50,806 nt of DNA from Zygnema cylindricum (taxonomy: Eukaryota > Streptophyta > Zygnematophyceae > Zygnematales > Zygnemataceae): assembly GCA_037447655.1 (NCBI GenBank), contig JBBHKE010000633.1:1-50806 (forward strand), in the 5' to 3' direction. Below the pieces are notes generated by a model. That model was given only the letters and a program-made list of their open reading frames with translations. It searched no databases and had not been told where the DNA came from. A program made the translations under genes and the position numbers. The first letter of the stretch is position 1. Each line of letters begins with the position of its first letter. Below, piece by piece: positions 12,031-24,132 of the stretch.

Positions 12031-14142
12031 CTATTTTTGAACTCTCCCAAAAATCACTTGATCCCTTGTCCCATGCTCCGGTCTCTGACGTACTGCCTGC
12101 ACCGCCCACAAAAAGACAAAACACAAATTAGTCAAAACATCACCGAAAGTACCACAAATGCAAATCAAAGTCGTAAAACTTGCATTCTTTTGAAGTAAAA
12201 CTTAGACAAAAACTATATTAAAGATAGCCAATTTCGACGATGTGTAAAATAAAACTAACTCGGTATCTTACAACATTTATAGCTCTACAAAACAACTTTA
12301 CTTGAAGGAAATATTGGTGTGTTTACCTCCATACTGAGCATAACACTTGCAAGACATTTCAAACGTCGATGAGGCCATCGAGATAATCCCAAATCTCGAC
12401 ATCTTCGTTTCAATAAAGTCGCTCCGACGCCCAATTGTTTAGCCGCTTCATTAATGGGCATTGTGAAATACTGAAACCCTCAAAAGAAAAAGAAAACCCC
12501 AATTCAGTCTTTTCATTCCAAAAAGTAAAAACACATATAAATATATACAAAAAAAAGGGAAAAGAAAACAAAGAAAGCAATTGGAAAAGCCGAAAACCCA
12601 ACGGAAAACACTTTTGGAATTCTTCAACTTCATCGACCCAAAAACAAAACAAAGACTAAAACTAAATAAAAAACAAACACAAACACAAAAGCAAAATCAA
12701 ACACAAAAAAAAAGATCCCAGTTTTCCTCACCTCGGAGAGGTCTCGCAAACTCATCGCTGCAAGTCGACTACTGGCAGTTTTTGGAGCTCCATGTGCTTT
12801 TCCGTCCCGTTTCGGAGGCGGTTCGTTAGGCCAAACTAAAGCTCCTAACAGTTCTTGTTGGAGGGCAGGAGGCATAGAAGCTTTCAATTCTCCCCAAAGA
12901 GTCGAAGCATTATCGCTAACCGCCATTGGTTCTGAAGAAGACGAAGGAGGAGGGTTTGCCAGCTGGCATGACGCGGACGTGGCAGCGGTACGGATCAGAT
13001 TCTCTGAAATCAGATTCTGATTCGCTGCAGAATTCGAGAAATGAATGTTTTCAGTTCCACTCCCTCCTACTCCTCCTCCTCCTCCCACTCCTCCTCCTCC
13101 GGGATTGTCGTGAGGATTAAAAGAGAAATCGTTCGAAGCGGATCGCGATCTCGATCCTGAAGCCGGAAAATCCGATTGCGAAAAATGAATGGCTTGATTT
13201 CCTTCAGTCGAAGGGGCTAAATGGGGTACTCTCCCTCTCTCTTCTTGAGCCATTCTGTCAGCTACTACTTGGGCAGCCAAAAATCTTAGCTGATTAACAT
13301 CTAATCCAACGGAATCAGTTAGAGAAGGGAGGGAGAGAGACCGAGACTGAGACTGAGGGAATTGGGATCTTTGAGAAAAACTATCTTCTCCTACTCCTCC
13401 TACTCCTCCTCCTACTCCTCCTCCTACTCCTTGTAATCCTCCACCTAATCCTACTCCTAATCCTAATCCTACTTCTCCTCCTAGTCCTCCTAATCCTAAG
13501 CCTCCTACTCCTCCTCCTCCTCCTCCTCTCTCTCTCTCTCTCTCGCTCCCTTGGCTAAAACTCTGGTTAAGATTCATCCGACCCATGGCTACATTATGAG
13601 AGGTAAGGTTTTCAGAAGAGACAACATCGGGAGAGGACAAAGGAGGGAGTCTTCTCCATGGAGAGGGATCTACTTGCGGTTGAATATTTTGTTTAAATAC
13701 CAAATCTGACCAATTTTGTAAAATTGGAGTCACATTTGGTTCGTTTCCCGGCGATAATAGATGTTGACCGCTGCCCGAAAATAAATTTTGGGCGTTGACC
13801 GAATTGAAATTATTTGATCTCGAATCAAGGTTTAAAGGAGGAGAAGACGAAGAAGAGGGATTGAAAGGCGAGGAATGAAGTAAAGAATCGAATTTAGGGT
13901 TAGGGTTTTGTAACCGGGCACTATCGGACAAACTCTTTGGGAAGATGTTTGGAATCCCCGATTCAAAAAAAGTTGCTTCTAAAGGACTCATTTCTTTTTT
14001 TACAAAATTTTCCGCCGAAGGATTTCTCTCGTGCGAACTTTTTTGTCGAAATTCGTTTGGAAAATTAAAGGATGTTGACATCGTCGACAAATTACTCTGG
14101 AATCCGGAAACCGTGGGATTGTTACTAACATTAACAGTACTG

Positions 14143-14174
<32 letters not shown>

Positions 14175-17000
14175 GTTTTGGTTTTGGTTTTGGTTTTGGT
14201 TTTGAAAATTTTCAAAGTTTTGCATTCTCGAAGAAGAAGCCCACTCTAAAACTTGTTGTAAAGAGGAGGCGGAAGGTTCCGGAATAGTTTCGTCTTTTCG
14301 GTCTTTAGGGTTTTGTAAAAAAGAATTGAAATTTTCGGTTTCCTTTGAGCTTGAACTCGGGAGGTACGAGTGGCCGCTTTGCGAAGTACTCATGCCGGAT
14401 GCGCCTTCTGAAAAGAGAGGGAGAGGGAGAGAAAGGGAGGGAGAGAGGGAGAAGGAGAGGGAGAGAGGGGGAGAGAAAAATGTTAAGTGATGCGAATTTG
14501 TGAGAATTGTAAAAGTCTTGGCAAACTATTTTAGATTTGGAATGAAAAAAGCTAAAAAAAAAAAAAAGTAAATGGAATGAAAAAAAAAAAACTTACGAAG
14601 CGTTTGATGCGAAGGCTGCCCACTGGAACTCAAACAGGGAAGACTTTCTTGCTGCGAAAACGACAAAAAAAAGAGAAAAAAAAAATTAGTTAACACCTTC
14701 AACTCTCTCTCCACTCCTTCCCTTTCCCTCTCTCTTCCTTCTCACTCTCTCCCTCTCTCCCTCCCCTTCTCTCTTCAACCCAATTCCCCTCTCTCTCTCT
14801 CTCCCCCGCTTCCACCCAAAACTCCTTCAAAAAAAAAAAAAAAACTCACCATGAACGCCTCCATCTCCCTCTCTCTCTCCTTCTCTCGCTCCCCCATCTC
14901 TCCCTCCTGTAGCGACCTCGAAAGAATCTCCGTCACTTCACAAAAATCCTCCATCCTATCTCTCCCTCCCTCTCCCCCTAACCCCAAAACACTCGCCAAA
15001 CTAGGTTCACTCTCATGCCCCCCTGAGGTAGTCCAGCTGGGGTCCTCCATCTCTCCCCCCCATGGCTCCGAATTACTCCCATCTCTCGGCTCCCATCTCT
15101 CTCTCTCACTCCCTCCTCCAGCCCCTCCTAGTGATCGTCCTCCCACTCCTCCTCCTCCTCCCATACCTCCTCCCACTCCTCCCATTCCTCCCATTCCTCC
15201 TCCCTCTCTTCCCTCTCTTCCCTCTCCCATTCCTCCTACTCCACCCATGGAAACTGCTCGCTCTCCCCCTCTCCCTCCTCTCAGCTCTTCTCCCTCCTCC
15301 TCCTCCATTGCCACGTGTCTCCTCCTCATTTGTCCGTACTCGTCCAGCCTGGCAGCATACTCCACTAAAGCCAAATCTCGCGCCAAAATCGGGACACTCA
15401 GGAGGGAAGGGTTCCTGGCAGAAAACGACAAAAAGAAACAAATAAGTATGTGTGTATACATGTATCAGATGCGTTTTCTTTATCTTTGGCCTTTATTTTC
15501 TTGTTTTTTTTCTCACCGGTTGGGAAGGAAGGAAAGAAAGAAGAGAGAGAGAAGGAGAGAGAGAGAGGGAGAGGGAGGAAGAGAGAAGGAAAGAGGAAGG
15601 ACAGGGAGAGGGAGATAGAGAAAGGGGAAAAGGCGAGAGAGAGAGAGAGAGAGAGAGAGAAAAAAAATAAGAAAGAGAGAGAAACGGAAGAAAACGACAA
15701 AACCCAAAACCCGAATCCCAAAAAAAAGAAAAATCCCACTTCCAAAAAAGCATTAATCTAAAATACCCAAATCCCAATTTCTCCCCTCTCCCCAGAAAAT
15801 GACAAAAAAAGGGACCAAAACGTACAAAAAACGATAAACAAGAAGTACCAAAAGAGTACCAGAAAGTATCCAAAAATAACACACAATGGGAAACGGGGAG
15901 GAGGGAAGGGAGAGGGAGAGGAGTAGAGAAAGGCACTCACTGGGAGACGGAGAGGAGGGGAGGGAGAGGAGAGGTCCTCCCCTGGTTGGCCTTGTGGGAG
16001 AGGACGAGTTCGCAGCCGTCGGCGGAGAGAAGGCGAGAGAGGAGGGCAGCGAAGGCGAGGGCGGAGGGAAGGGAAGGGAAGGTGGTGGGAGGGGGTGGAG
16101 GGAGAGCGAGAGGGGAGCAGCGACCGGAGGGGGAGGAGAAGGTGAATTCAGCGGTTTGGACCTGAGGGAGGCCGGAGTGGGAGAAGACGTGGACGCTACG
16201 CCACCGGGCTGGGGAGGAGGGAGGGAGAGGGAGAGGGAGAGGGAAGTGTTAGATAGTGGGAAGGAGGGGAGGAGAGGGAGGGGGAGAGAGGGAGGGAGGT
16301 GGTAGATGGTGGGAAGGAGGGGAGGGGAGGGAAGGTAGGGAGAAGGGAAAGAAAGAGGGAAAGGAAGGAGAGGGAGAGGAGGAGGGGGGAATAAGGAGGG
16401 AGGTGTTAGGTGGTGGGAAGGAGAGTGAGAGAGAAGAAAGAGGGAGAAGGGGAAATGGGCAGGGAGAGGGGAAGGAGAAGGGGAAAGGACGGAGAGGGAA
16501 GGGAGGAAGGGAAGGAGGAGAAAAGGAGGGGAGGGAGAAAGGAAGGAGAGGGAGAAGGGAGGGAAAGAGGAGGGAAAGTGAAGTGGAATGGAAGGGGAAG
16601 AGAAAGAGAAAAAGGAAACTTTGACGAGAAGGGGTAACAGGAGAAGAGAGAGGGAGAGAGGGGAAGAGAGAGATAAGAGGACGTATAGGGTAAAAGGGAG
16701 GCAAGAAAAAGGGAAGAAGGAGAGAGGAGGAGAAGGGAAGAGCAAAGGGAAAAGAGGAGAGGTAACAAGAGAAGAGGAGAGGGGGGAAGAGGAAGGGGGA
16801 GAAGGAAAAATAACAACTTTTGGAATAAGCAAATATTTGTGAAAAAACAAAAAAAAAAAAAGCCTATAGCCAGCCAATGAGAGAGTTCCACCTGTCCCCT
16901 GTAGGCTCCTCAGTACATAGAGGGCGCAGAATTCCCTTTGTCCTGTAGTGCCCTCGCTGACGTTGACCGGGTTTGACCCGAGAGGACTGCCACTCGCCAT
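12031..17000 (-). CDS. RWP-RK domain transcription factor, RKD-type, 960 aa
   Basis: A nuclear DNA-binding regulator of the plant RWP-RK family, whose RKD branch acts in egg and germ-cell identity in land plants. Seven exons (17000-16892, 16208-15941, 15414-14850, 14651-14597, 14407-12732, 12470-12327, 12096-12031) have GT-AG borders and matching phases, and total exactly 961 codons. The domain lies at about residues 881-935: [19 protein letters not shown], then [20 protein letters not shown], with the invariant RWPHR. The stop follows about 25 residues later, as in RKDs. An upstream segment (about 36-125) contains [10 protein letters not shown] and FTFSSPSG and may be the N-terminal domain of RKD5-like proteins; that is inference. 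The rest is low complexity: acidic and Gly/Met-rich (about 125-313), Gln-Asn then poly-Asn (about 401-421), Gly-Val-rich (about 620-672). The start at 17000 is the first in-frame Met of exon 1; a longer 5' exon is possible. It is far longer than land-plant RKDs (about 250-400 aa). The RWP-RK call is very sure, exon 1 less so. Confidence 0.9.
14409..14476. repeat. GAGAGGGA purine tract in RWP-RK intron 4
   Basis: On the transcribed strand it is a long pyrimidine tract ending directly at the acceptor of the large exon (14407). It probably serves as an extended polypyrimidine tract. Confidence 0.7.
15533..15700. repeat. GAGAGGGA purine tract in RWP-RK intron 2
   Basis: About 165 bp of nearly pure purine on the plus strand, including a GA dinucleotide run of roughly 25 bases. 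It lies in the intron between exons 2 and 3 and is pyrimidine in the transcript. Confidence 0.8.
16212..16820. repeat. 600-bp homopurine tract filling RWP-RK intron 1
   Basis: About 600 bp composed largely of GGGA, GGAG and GAAGG units on the plus strand, equal to a C/T-only tract in the pre-mRNA. It fills almost the whole intron between exons 1 and 2 (16209-16891). Long frames of Ser/Pro/Leu on minus and Glu/Gly/Arg on plus run through it only because stop codons need both purine and pyrimidine letters. Confidence 0.85.
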
Positions 17001-17382
17001 GGCGTGCCACGTGGCGGTCTGCGGTGGAGAGAGAGACGGAAACTTTGATTTGAAAGGCTGAAAAATGGCGGGAAAATTTTAATGAGGGAGAGAAAAAAAA
17101 TGAAGCTTTTGGGGAACCCGGAGGCACCAAAAAAGATCAAAAAAGTTTAAAAAATTGACTTTTTTATGAAAAAAAAAAACAACGAAAATTTCGAGGAATA
17201 TTCGCAATACTTTTGTTTGTTTTAAATCGGATTTTAGCGTGGAATGTTGGGAAAAGTTCGTGGGGGAAATTTGTGACAAATGTCGACGTTTTTTGTTGGT
17301 TTTTCGAAACAAATTATGTATATGTCATAAGAAATATAACATATACTAATAATTCGGGATTTCCTGGAAGTCCTGGACGTCT

Positions 17383-17413
<31 letters not shown>

Positions 17414-17893
17414 CCTCTCTCTCTCTCTTCTCTCTTCCCTTTTTTCACAATTTTTTTCTTCCCTTTTCTCTCCTTTTATATTCCCTCGCCTTTCCCCTCC
17501 CTCCCTCTTCCCTTTCCCTCTCTTGGCGCGAAGCGAAAACCGTAAAGGGCCGCGGCGTACGATCTCTTTTCGTTCGTACGTCCGTACATTTGTTTGTCGT
17601 TTCTTCTCCACGTAGCCTTGGCAAATGGGGACACGACATGTGTCGCGTCAGCATTAATGCGTTACGTTGTTATTTTTTTTTCGTAGGTCGGCACGACCGC
17701 GGCCGTTGGTCGGGGAGTTCGCACGTGCGAAAGTAGAGTTGAACCGCGACCGTTTGACTTAAGCAGTAAACGTGTGACACGTAGCAGGTTTAATTCGTTT
17801 GTCGGGTGAATCGACGACGGACAAAGTACACGCGACGATTTTTGGACTCCTGCGTTTGGATTCGTAATTTAATGTACGGTTTAGTGCGTACAG
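17001..17893. other. 5' flank of the RWP-RK gene
   Basis: Divergent-side flank containing a CTCTCT tract at 17380-17525, and T/A-rich DNA. It probably holds the promoter and 5' UTR. I cannot place a TATA box or transcription start with confidence. Confidence 0.4.
17378..17525. repeat. CT-rich tract
   Basis: About 150 bp of CTCTCC/TCTCTC on the plus strand upstream of the RWP-RK start. GA/CT repeats are common near plant promoters, but a regulatory role here is not shown. Confidence 0.7.
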
Positions 17894-17895
17894 TA

Positions 17896-18092
17896 CACCG
17901 CCAATCGCTATTAGAGTGTATAACGCTAATACGGTGCCCCTAAATTTTGACCCCAAAACCTGAAATAGAATTAATAACGCTATTTAAGGACGTGGACCAT
18001 AATCTGCCACGTCTCAGGCACTAAATAAGAATCAATAACGTAATTTTTTTTTGACGCTATTTAATCCTTGACTCTAATAGCGATTGGCGGTG
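17896..18092. mobile_element. Intact TA-flanked 197-bp MITE
   Basis: It starts CACCGCCAATCGCTATTAG and ends with its exact inverse, a perfect terminal repeat of about 21 bp, between TA dinucleotides (17894-17895 and 18093-18094). There is no coding content. It is the best-preserved copy of a family also seen at about 4798, 19955, 37797, 40343 and 48674. Confidence 0.9.
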
Positions 18093-18094
18093 TA

Positions 18095-19196
18095 CTATTT
18101 GTTTGTTTCAGTTGGTATGCCGTACGATGTTATGCGATTTCGTATGGTACAGTGCGATATGAGGCAATTTCGTGCGATTTTGGACATGCACGTACAGTCG
18201 GAGGACAGAGACTGGAACGACGGGATATAGTAAATTATTTGTAGTGGAACGTACGGAAATTTGTGTGATCGGCACAAAAAAACAAAAATCGACTTTGGTC
18301 AAGAAGAGGGGTCAAGGGCGGCATATTTTTGACGACAACAAAATGCCGCCCTGATTCGGCGAATCAACCTGCCAGCTGTCAGAACAGCTGGCTGATGCAC
18401 TGCTTGTCTTTTGCGCCGGCTCGTGTAGCCTCTATTTTCGCCGGCCGTGATTCTTTGTCGGTACGGAACGGCAGAGTCCAAAGTATGCAAGTGGTCACTG
18501 GATGATGGTACACCAGTGATTGTACGGATAGGTCCACAGTAATTTATCGTTTCACAGAGACGGAATCCGGGGCGGGACAAAGAACGGGTCAGAATAAAAG
18601 TTTGACCCCCGAAACCTTTCTTTTCCTTTTTCACTTCGCAATTTGGATTTTGCAAGTGGGAGTCGAGACAAAAAACTTTCGCTTTCTAGGCATTGCTGGC
18701 GGGACATGTACCGGTCTGATCAAAAACGACAAATTTGGGATGCAGAGAAAGTACAAAAGAGTGCCAGAAGAATAAATAGCTTCACTTATGACAAGGTGCG
18801 ACACAAAAGACAGCCAGCTCACAAGTGCGGATCTGCAGGAAGTGCCTATGATAGCTTTTAAAAATAAGATCGATCAAACAAACAAGGAAGCGAACCGGAG
18901 TGAAATTGTCGGTTTCTTTGTCGTTTTGTGGTGACGTCGAGTACTCGACCTCTATTACTGTACCCATTTAGTGTCGGCTACTTTCAAACTGTTTTAGCTT
19001 TTTTGTAAGTCCAAAAATTCAAAAATTATTGGTTCAAGTATGTCGCCGATCAGACAGATGTCACGGCCTACTATTTCGAGTGACGCTGACGTGGATCCAT
19101 TGAGATAACTCAAATTTCTCAAAAAATCATTGGAAAAATAATTGATAATTTGACGGGACTTATTGATAAGAAAATCTTCCTTCATCCGGACTACAG
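18095..19196. other. Intergenic, no gene recognised
   Basis: About 1.1 kb. A few short frames are present, such as a 118-codon minus frame at 18299-18655, but none has a motif or splice support. Confidence 0.4.
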
Positions 19197-19198
19197 TA

Positions 19199-19816
19199 CA
19201 CCGCGAATCGTAATTAGAGTAAATTACTCTAATTCGGTCGCTCGAAATTTCGACTCTATCACATCAAATAGAGTAATCGATTCTATTTTTTTCATTATTC
19301 TAATTTAGGTGAGGTTTAATTAGCGTAAAAAATTCTAATATAGGTTATTTTTAAATAGTGTGGAGTACGGACGACGTCTGACCGTGCAAAATTGTACTTT
19401 TATAAGTAAAAAGGTACAAATAATGATTTAATAGAATCACGTTCGCACGTGAAATCGCACTAAACAAAAAAATCAATCACATCGAAAAAAAGCCGTTCGC
19501 ATAACTCTCGTCCGTTGACAGCATCGTCGTCAGTGTGAACATTAACTGACATTAATGCGACAAATATTATTAGCGTCAGAATGACGTCATTAATATACCG
19601 GACTGACACATTTTGTACGTCTACGTAATTTAGTGTTCATAATTATCGCGCACATAATGATCGCCGACATAACCCAATATAGAATAACTAAATAAATTAG
19701 AGTAAACTTCATAGTTGAAAAAGCTCTATCACATAAATTAGCGTCAATTACTCTAATTGTTTTTTTTTTGTTTTTTTACTCTAATTTTTTCATTACTCTA
19801 ATTACGATTCGCGGTG
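19199..19816. mobile_element. TA-flanked 618-bp MITE, unoccupied relative of 7503-8957
   Basis: It starts CACCGCGAATCGTAATTAG and ends with the exact inverse, between TA dinucleotides (19197-19198 and 19817-19818). Around 19701-19712 it holds GAGTAAACTTCATAG uninterrupted, the position at which the 7.5-kb copy received its 948-bp insert. It has no transposase. Confidence 0.92.
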
Positions 19817-19818
19817 TA

Positions 19819-20170
19819 GTTATCATTTCCGTACTGAAACACCTGACTGTCTGTCTTTTCCGTGAACTCTTACGCAACCGTACGAAAAAATATTATAAGC
19901 CAGCCTGTCATTCTCAAAAATGCAATTTTCGTAGAGGACAAATTCTCTTCAGCTAGTACACTCTATACCTATAATAGTGCAGATAATACCAATTCGGTCG
20001 CGATTTTTTTCTGCCAGATATTTGAAAAAAGTATTAGTAACGCTATTTTTAGTATTTTGAGAGAAGTGGATTGACATCTGCCACGCTCCCCTGCTCTTAG
20101 AGTTCTTAACCCTAATTTTATATCAGCACTAAAAAATAATTAGCGGCCATAGCGACAGGCGGTGTCGTTT
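19819..20170. mobile_element. Possible degraded member of the 200-bp TA-flanked MITE family
   Basis: Between about 19953 and 20168, a left part TACACTCTATACCTATAATAG, a middle CTGCCACGCTCCCC and a right part AGCGACAGGCGGTGT parallel the intact element at 17896-18092. Divergence is high and the boundaries are approximate. Confidence 0.4.
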
Positions 20171-20485
20171 TCGAAAATCAGTTTCAGTAATCCAGTCAAA
20201 GATTGACACGTCAGCAAACAGATGGATGCAAACTGCGCAATGGAGCAAACTTGCCAGAGTCGTAGAAGATCTTTGTAGGCTTACAAAATATACCGTATTT
20301 TAAAGAGAGTACAGTAATGTACTTTATGTTTGTCTTTTATGCCACGTCATAAGCTTACTACTCACTTCAAAAAAAAAGTAAAAATATTCTGCCGAAGTGA
20401 AGCTGGAATGTACGACAAAGGTGACGACGTGGAGCAAATGGTACAGTGTTGCGATGTGATGACGTGGGAATCACTTAGGGGATGA

Positions 20486-20682
20486 CAACACCGATAATCG
20501 CTATTAGTGTTGAAGCTATTTTCACCACATAAAACGTGTTTTCTCCGTACACACGTGTCCGATTGTCCATCGGGGCCCGTTAAAAGGAAGGTGAGAATCT
20601 TACCGTCCAATAACAGCCATCGGATCGACAATCTGACACGTGTGCACGGAGAAAATATGTTTTAAGTGTCGAAAAAAACTAA
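20486..20682. mobile_element. Foldback MITE (230-bp family), interrupted copy
   Basis: The left end ACACCGATAATCGCTATTAG is followed by GTGTTTTCTCCGTACACACG. The inverse of that arm returns at about 20632-20663, so most of the element folds on itself. Its right end is missing or displaced by the element inserted at 20683. Confidence 0.65.
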
Positions 20683-21378
20683 GGGCGTGTTCCCGTGTAA
20701 CCGATATTTTAGAACGTTATTTTGGAATTTAGCGCTGATTTTACGGTGTACTTTTCAAAGTGTGCCTATGTGAATCGTTACTTGCGCGTTCATTATTTTG
20801 AATATGTGGCAGCTGTACACGTCGCCAATACTTGCGAAACCCAAACTGCTGAAATTTGTAGACGCCAACGATCTCGGAACAAACTGCCGACATTTGTACG
20901 CCGCAAAGAGATCCTGACATACTGGGACAATTGTCGACGCCAGCTGTCATTTGTTGAAGCCCACACGTGAACGACATAAGCAATCGCCTACGTCTACAAA
21001 ATGACATTTGTAGACGCCCACAAGTGGACAACATAAGCAAACGGACAAACACCTTTTTTTTCGTGTACTCTCCCAACCGCAAAAAAAAAATTGAAAACGT
21101 TTGACGCGTGCAATCCAGGTTTTCCATTCGTCAATAGGGTAGTATTTTGACTAAAATTAGATCGCGATTTGATTCCATTGCAAGTGTGAAGATGAGCTGG
21201 AAGTGGGTCGCGATGATAATAACGTCAAATTGTCGTACCTTCCAAGTTCCAAGATGACGCAAAATGTACTTGTGTTTTTGCCCATTTTTCGTACGGCGTA
21301 ATATTTTATCGTTGGAAGTCCCATTTTCTGTGAAAACAACGGAAAAAAACCCTTACTTGAACACATGGGAACACGCCC
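20683..21378. mobile_element. Harbinger-like 696-bp element, third family
   Basis: It begins GGGCGTGTTCCCGTGTAA and ends with the inverse of GGGCGTGTTCCCATGTGTTC, between TAA duplications (20680-20682 and 21379-21381). Terminal similarity to GGGTACGTCCCCATG (7896) suggests related transposase recognition. Internal sequence differs and contains no transposase. Confidence 0.87.
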
Positions 21379-21381
21379 TAA

Positions 21382-23954
21382 CAATAATAATGTTTAGCGA
21401 ACGCGTAATGGCTCACGTCATAACTTGTAAAACAAAAATTCACTTAGTCAAAAAAAAAAATCGAAGTGATTAGGAGATGTATGACGTGGCTAAAAAAACA
21501 AAAACCAAGTAACTCCGCGAAATACGTTGTTTTCGTACGTATGCAAAATCTTGTCTATTCTGACAATTCTTGCGTCTATTGAGTTGCAGAATCTATCTGT
21601 AACGGCCAGATCTATTAGGGGTACGGCAAACGGGCAGAAAAAGTTGTGAAGGGTGAAGAGATCGTGTTCTCTACAAAAAAAAAACACAGTTTATGAGATT
21701 TTGTAGTACGATTGAATCAGAATTCAATCAAAGAAACGTTCGGATGTTTTTTGTAATGAACATAGAGATTGTAGCCCCCTAATTCTGGCTTCCAACGTTT
21801 GTGAATGAATCATTCACGAGTTAGCAACAACATATGAATCCCATATACCATACTAAACAGATACTCCCTCATTTGCTAATTGTAATATGCCTTGTTTTTT
21901 GCTTTGTAGTTTTTGATAAAGCTTTCATCTAAAAGTATTAGGTTCATTTCGTGTTGTGGCAACTAAATATCTTAGCAATGAATTCCACATTAAAACAACT
22001 AAGAATCAGTTTTAAACGATAAGCATTCGTTGTGATTGTCCTATAAGATTCCTAGACAAGGTAGTGTTCATGTTCGATACCATGCAATTCACAGGCAAAT
22101 GATGTTACAAGGTACGAGTTGCAATTTTTTTTTATTTAGGGTGTTTGGAATGATGTCAAGTTGTTAACAAGCCCATAAGTCCTTGACTATAGACGTCCTT
22201 CATCTTTACCACGCAGTTACAATCACCCAAATAGGAGTGGTGACCTTGTTTCTCGTAATGAAGTTAAGTAAAATGATCATTTTTTCTTGTCAAATTGTTC
22301 AAAAATTCCACATCGATGGTAAGCTACAATACCCGTATTCATTAAAGTTAATAAACCTAATGGAGACGTGACTTTTTTGGCTGAAATTAAAAAAACATTA
22401 TTAACAACATCGTTATAAAAAGCGAACTATGATGTACCAACTCTTCTTGCACTAAGTAAAAATACAAGTTACAATTTTGCGTTAACACTAACAAGACTTT
22501 AACGCGAACAATGATATGCAATAAAACATAACACCCAGCATGGCGATACATTGCACCGCAACGCCACATCGTACCATATACATCAACAAACATCGTTTCG
22601 CCAAACCATACCAAAGCATAACCATTCCGGTTGTTGATACACCCCCTAACCATCCGAAACGACACAAAACCTTACGAGCTTTAAAATGTTTTATATTGTA
22701 TTATTCACAAAAGGAAACAATGAACAACTTTTAGTTTTGCGACTAAATAAATTTGCCATTTTTATATCTAGATTGCGATATGTTATGCAATATCCATTAT
22801 ATCATATTAGGGCCCCATTGTAGTAAAATATTATTACATTTCGCACAATTCAGTAGTTAAACTTTTAAAAAGTCAAAAAATAAACCCTTCTAATTTATAA
22901 GAAGGTGTTTAACTTTTACATCCATTCAACGAACCTAATGCAATATGTTGAATTGAAAACCTCTCTCCGTCTTTAATGTGTGGAAATAATATTTCACGTT
23001 AAGTTTAATGTACAACTGATACATTATATTGTGTTCTTTAACATTGCTCGTTGTGGACAAATTGGTTAAATACTGTTATCGATAAGATACGAATTTGTAC
23101 GTGCTCAAATAAAAAATGTTACGTATGCCCATAATGTAGAACAAATGAGATATAAATTAAAATTAACCACAATTCACTATACACCTAACCAAATGTGGTT
23201 ATTCATTGTGAATTGAGGGTAATTAATCGAAGTGTAAATACACAGTAAATCAGTAAAATAATTGAAAAATTGGTTTCAATCTGGAACTAACACCACGAAA
23301 GTGCAGAATGACATTGTAATATTAACATAATGAAGTGAGAGTGAATTCATGGAGTATAAATGGAAAAAAGTTAACTCACTTGATGAAAGGTTTTTTGTTG
23401 TTTCAAGTTAAGGTAAAGCATGTGTAAAAAAATAATAAGTAAATCGTACTTATTTGTAGGAAGTCCATATTTGCATATGCCCCAAAACATAGGCCAGTAA
23501 ATGAGTTGCTTGACAGAAGAATATGTCAACAAACTCTCAAGGAAGTCTCGTAAATATCTTGTTCAAACTTGTAAACATGTGGACAAAACTTGAATCAGTT
23601 GAGCTGTAAAACGGGTATGAGAGGTCATAGCACAGTAAAGCATAGTTCCTGTTCAAGTTACAAAAAAAAGGAGAGAGAGTCGAGGGTGGGAGGTCGTGTG
23701 TTTTGTTTTGTCAATTACTAGAAGTGCATGCGCTAAATGGGGAACACATGAAAGTCCGTCATGAAATGGGTTCGTTGGCAGTAATTCTAACACGTGAATC
23801 GGTGTGTCGACACGTCCAGTTTTAAATTATCGTATCGATTCGCGGTGAGTGCAGACGCGAGTAGATGAATCTCAGGGCGGAGGTGTATGTTCCGCTACAG
23901 TTCTTTTTATTTTCGCGCCGGTTGCTTATTTCGTACGACGGTTGCACGCGTAAC
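21382..23954. other. 2.5-kb AT-rich intergenic stretch
   Basis: No gene, intact terminal repeat or RNA gene was recognised. A segment near 22390-22510 (CATTATTAACAACATCG, GTTAACACTAACAAG) may be a very old MITE of the 200-bp family. Confidence 0.4.
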
Positions 23955-24132
23955 TGCACCACCAAGAGTTATTAGTGTTAAAGTTTTTTCGCCACGTAAA
24001 ACATCTTTTCTTCGTGCACACTTGTCGGATTGTCAATCCAATGGTTGCTATTGGAAGGCAAGAATCTCACCTACCTATTGGCGCTCTCCGATTGACAAAT
24101 ACGACACAAGTGTAATACGAGAAGATGTTTTA
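23955..24132. mobile_element. Foldback MITE (230-bp family), right end disrupted
   Basis: It contains AGTTATTAGTGTTAAAG, then AAAACATCTTTTCTTCG and ACACTTGTCGGATTG, and the inverse arm ACAAGTGTAATACGAGAAG at about 24105. These arms match the foldback elements at 31277 and 32189. It stops where the 947-bp Harbinger-like element begins. Confidence 0.6.

Noticed and set aside
14851-15618. 255-codon plus-strand frame rich in Ser and Pro
   Set aside because: Antisense shadow of RWP-RK exon 3 and its flanking CT tracts.
15753-17000. 415-codon Ser/Pro/Leu frame read as a single exon
   Set aside because: Mostly the pyrimidine-only intron 1; splice phases require another frame for exon 2.
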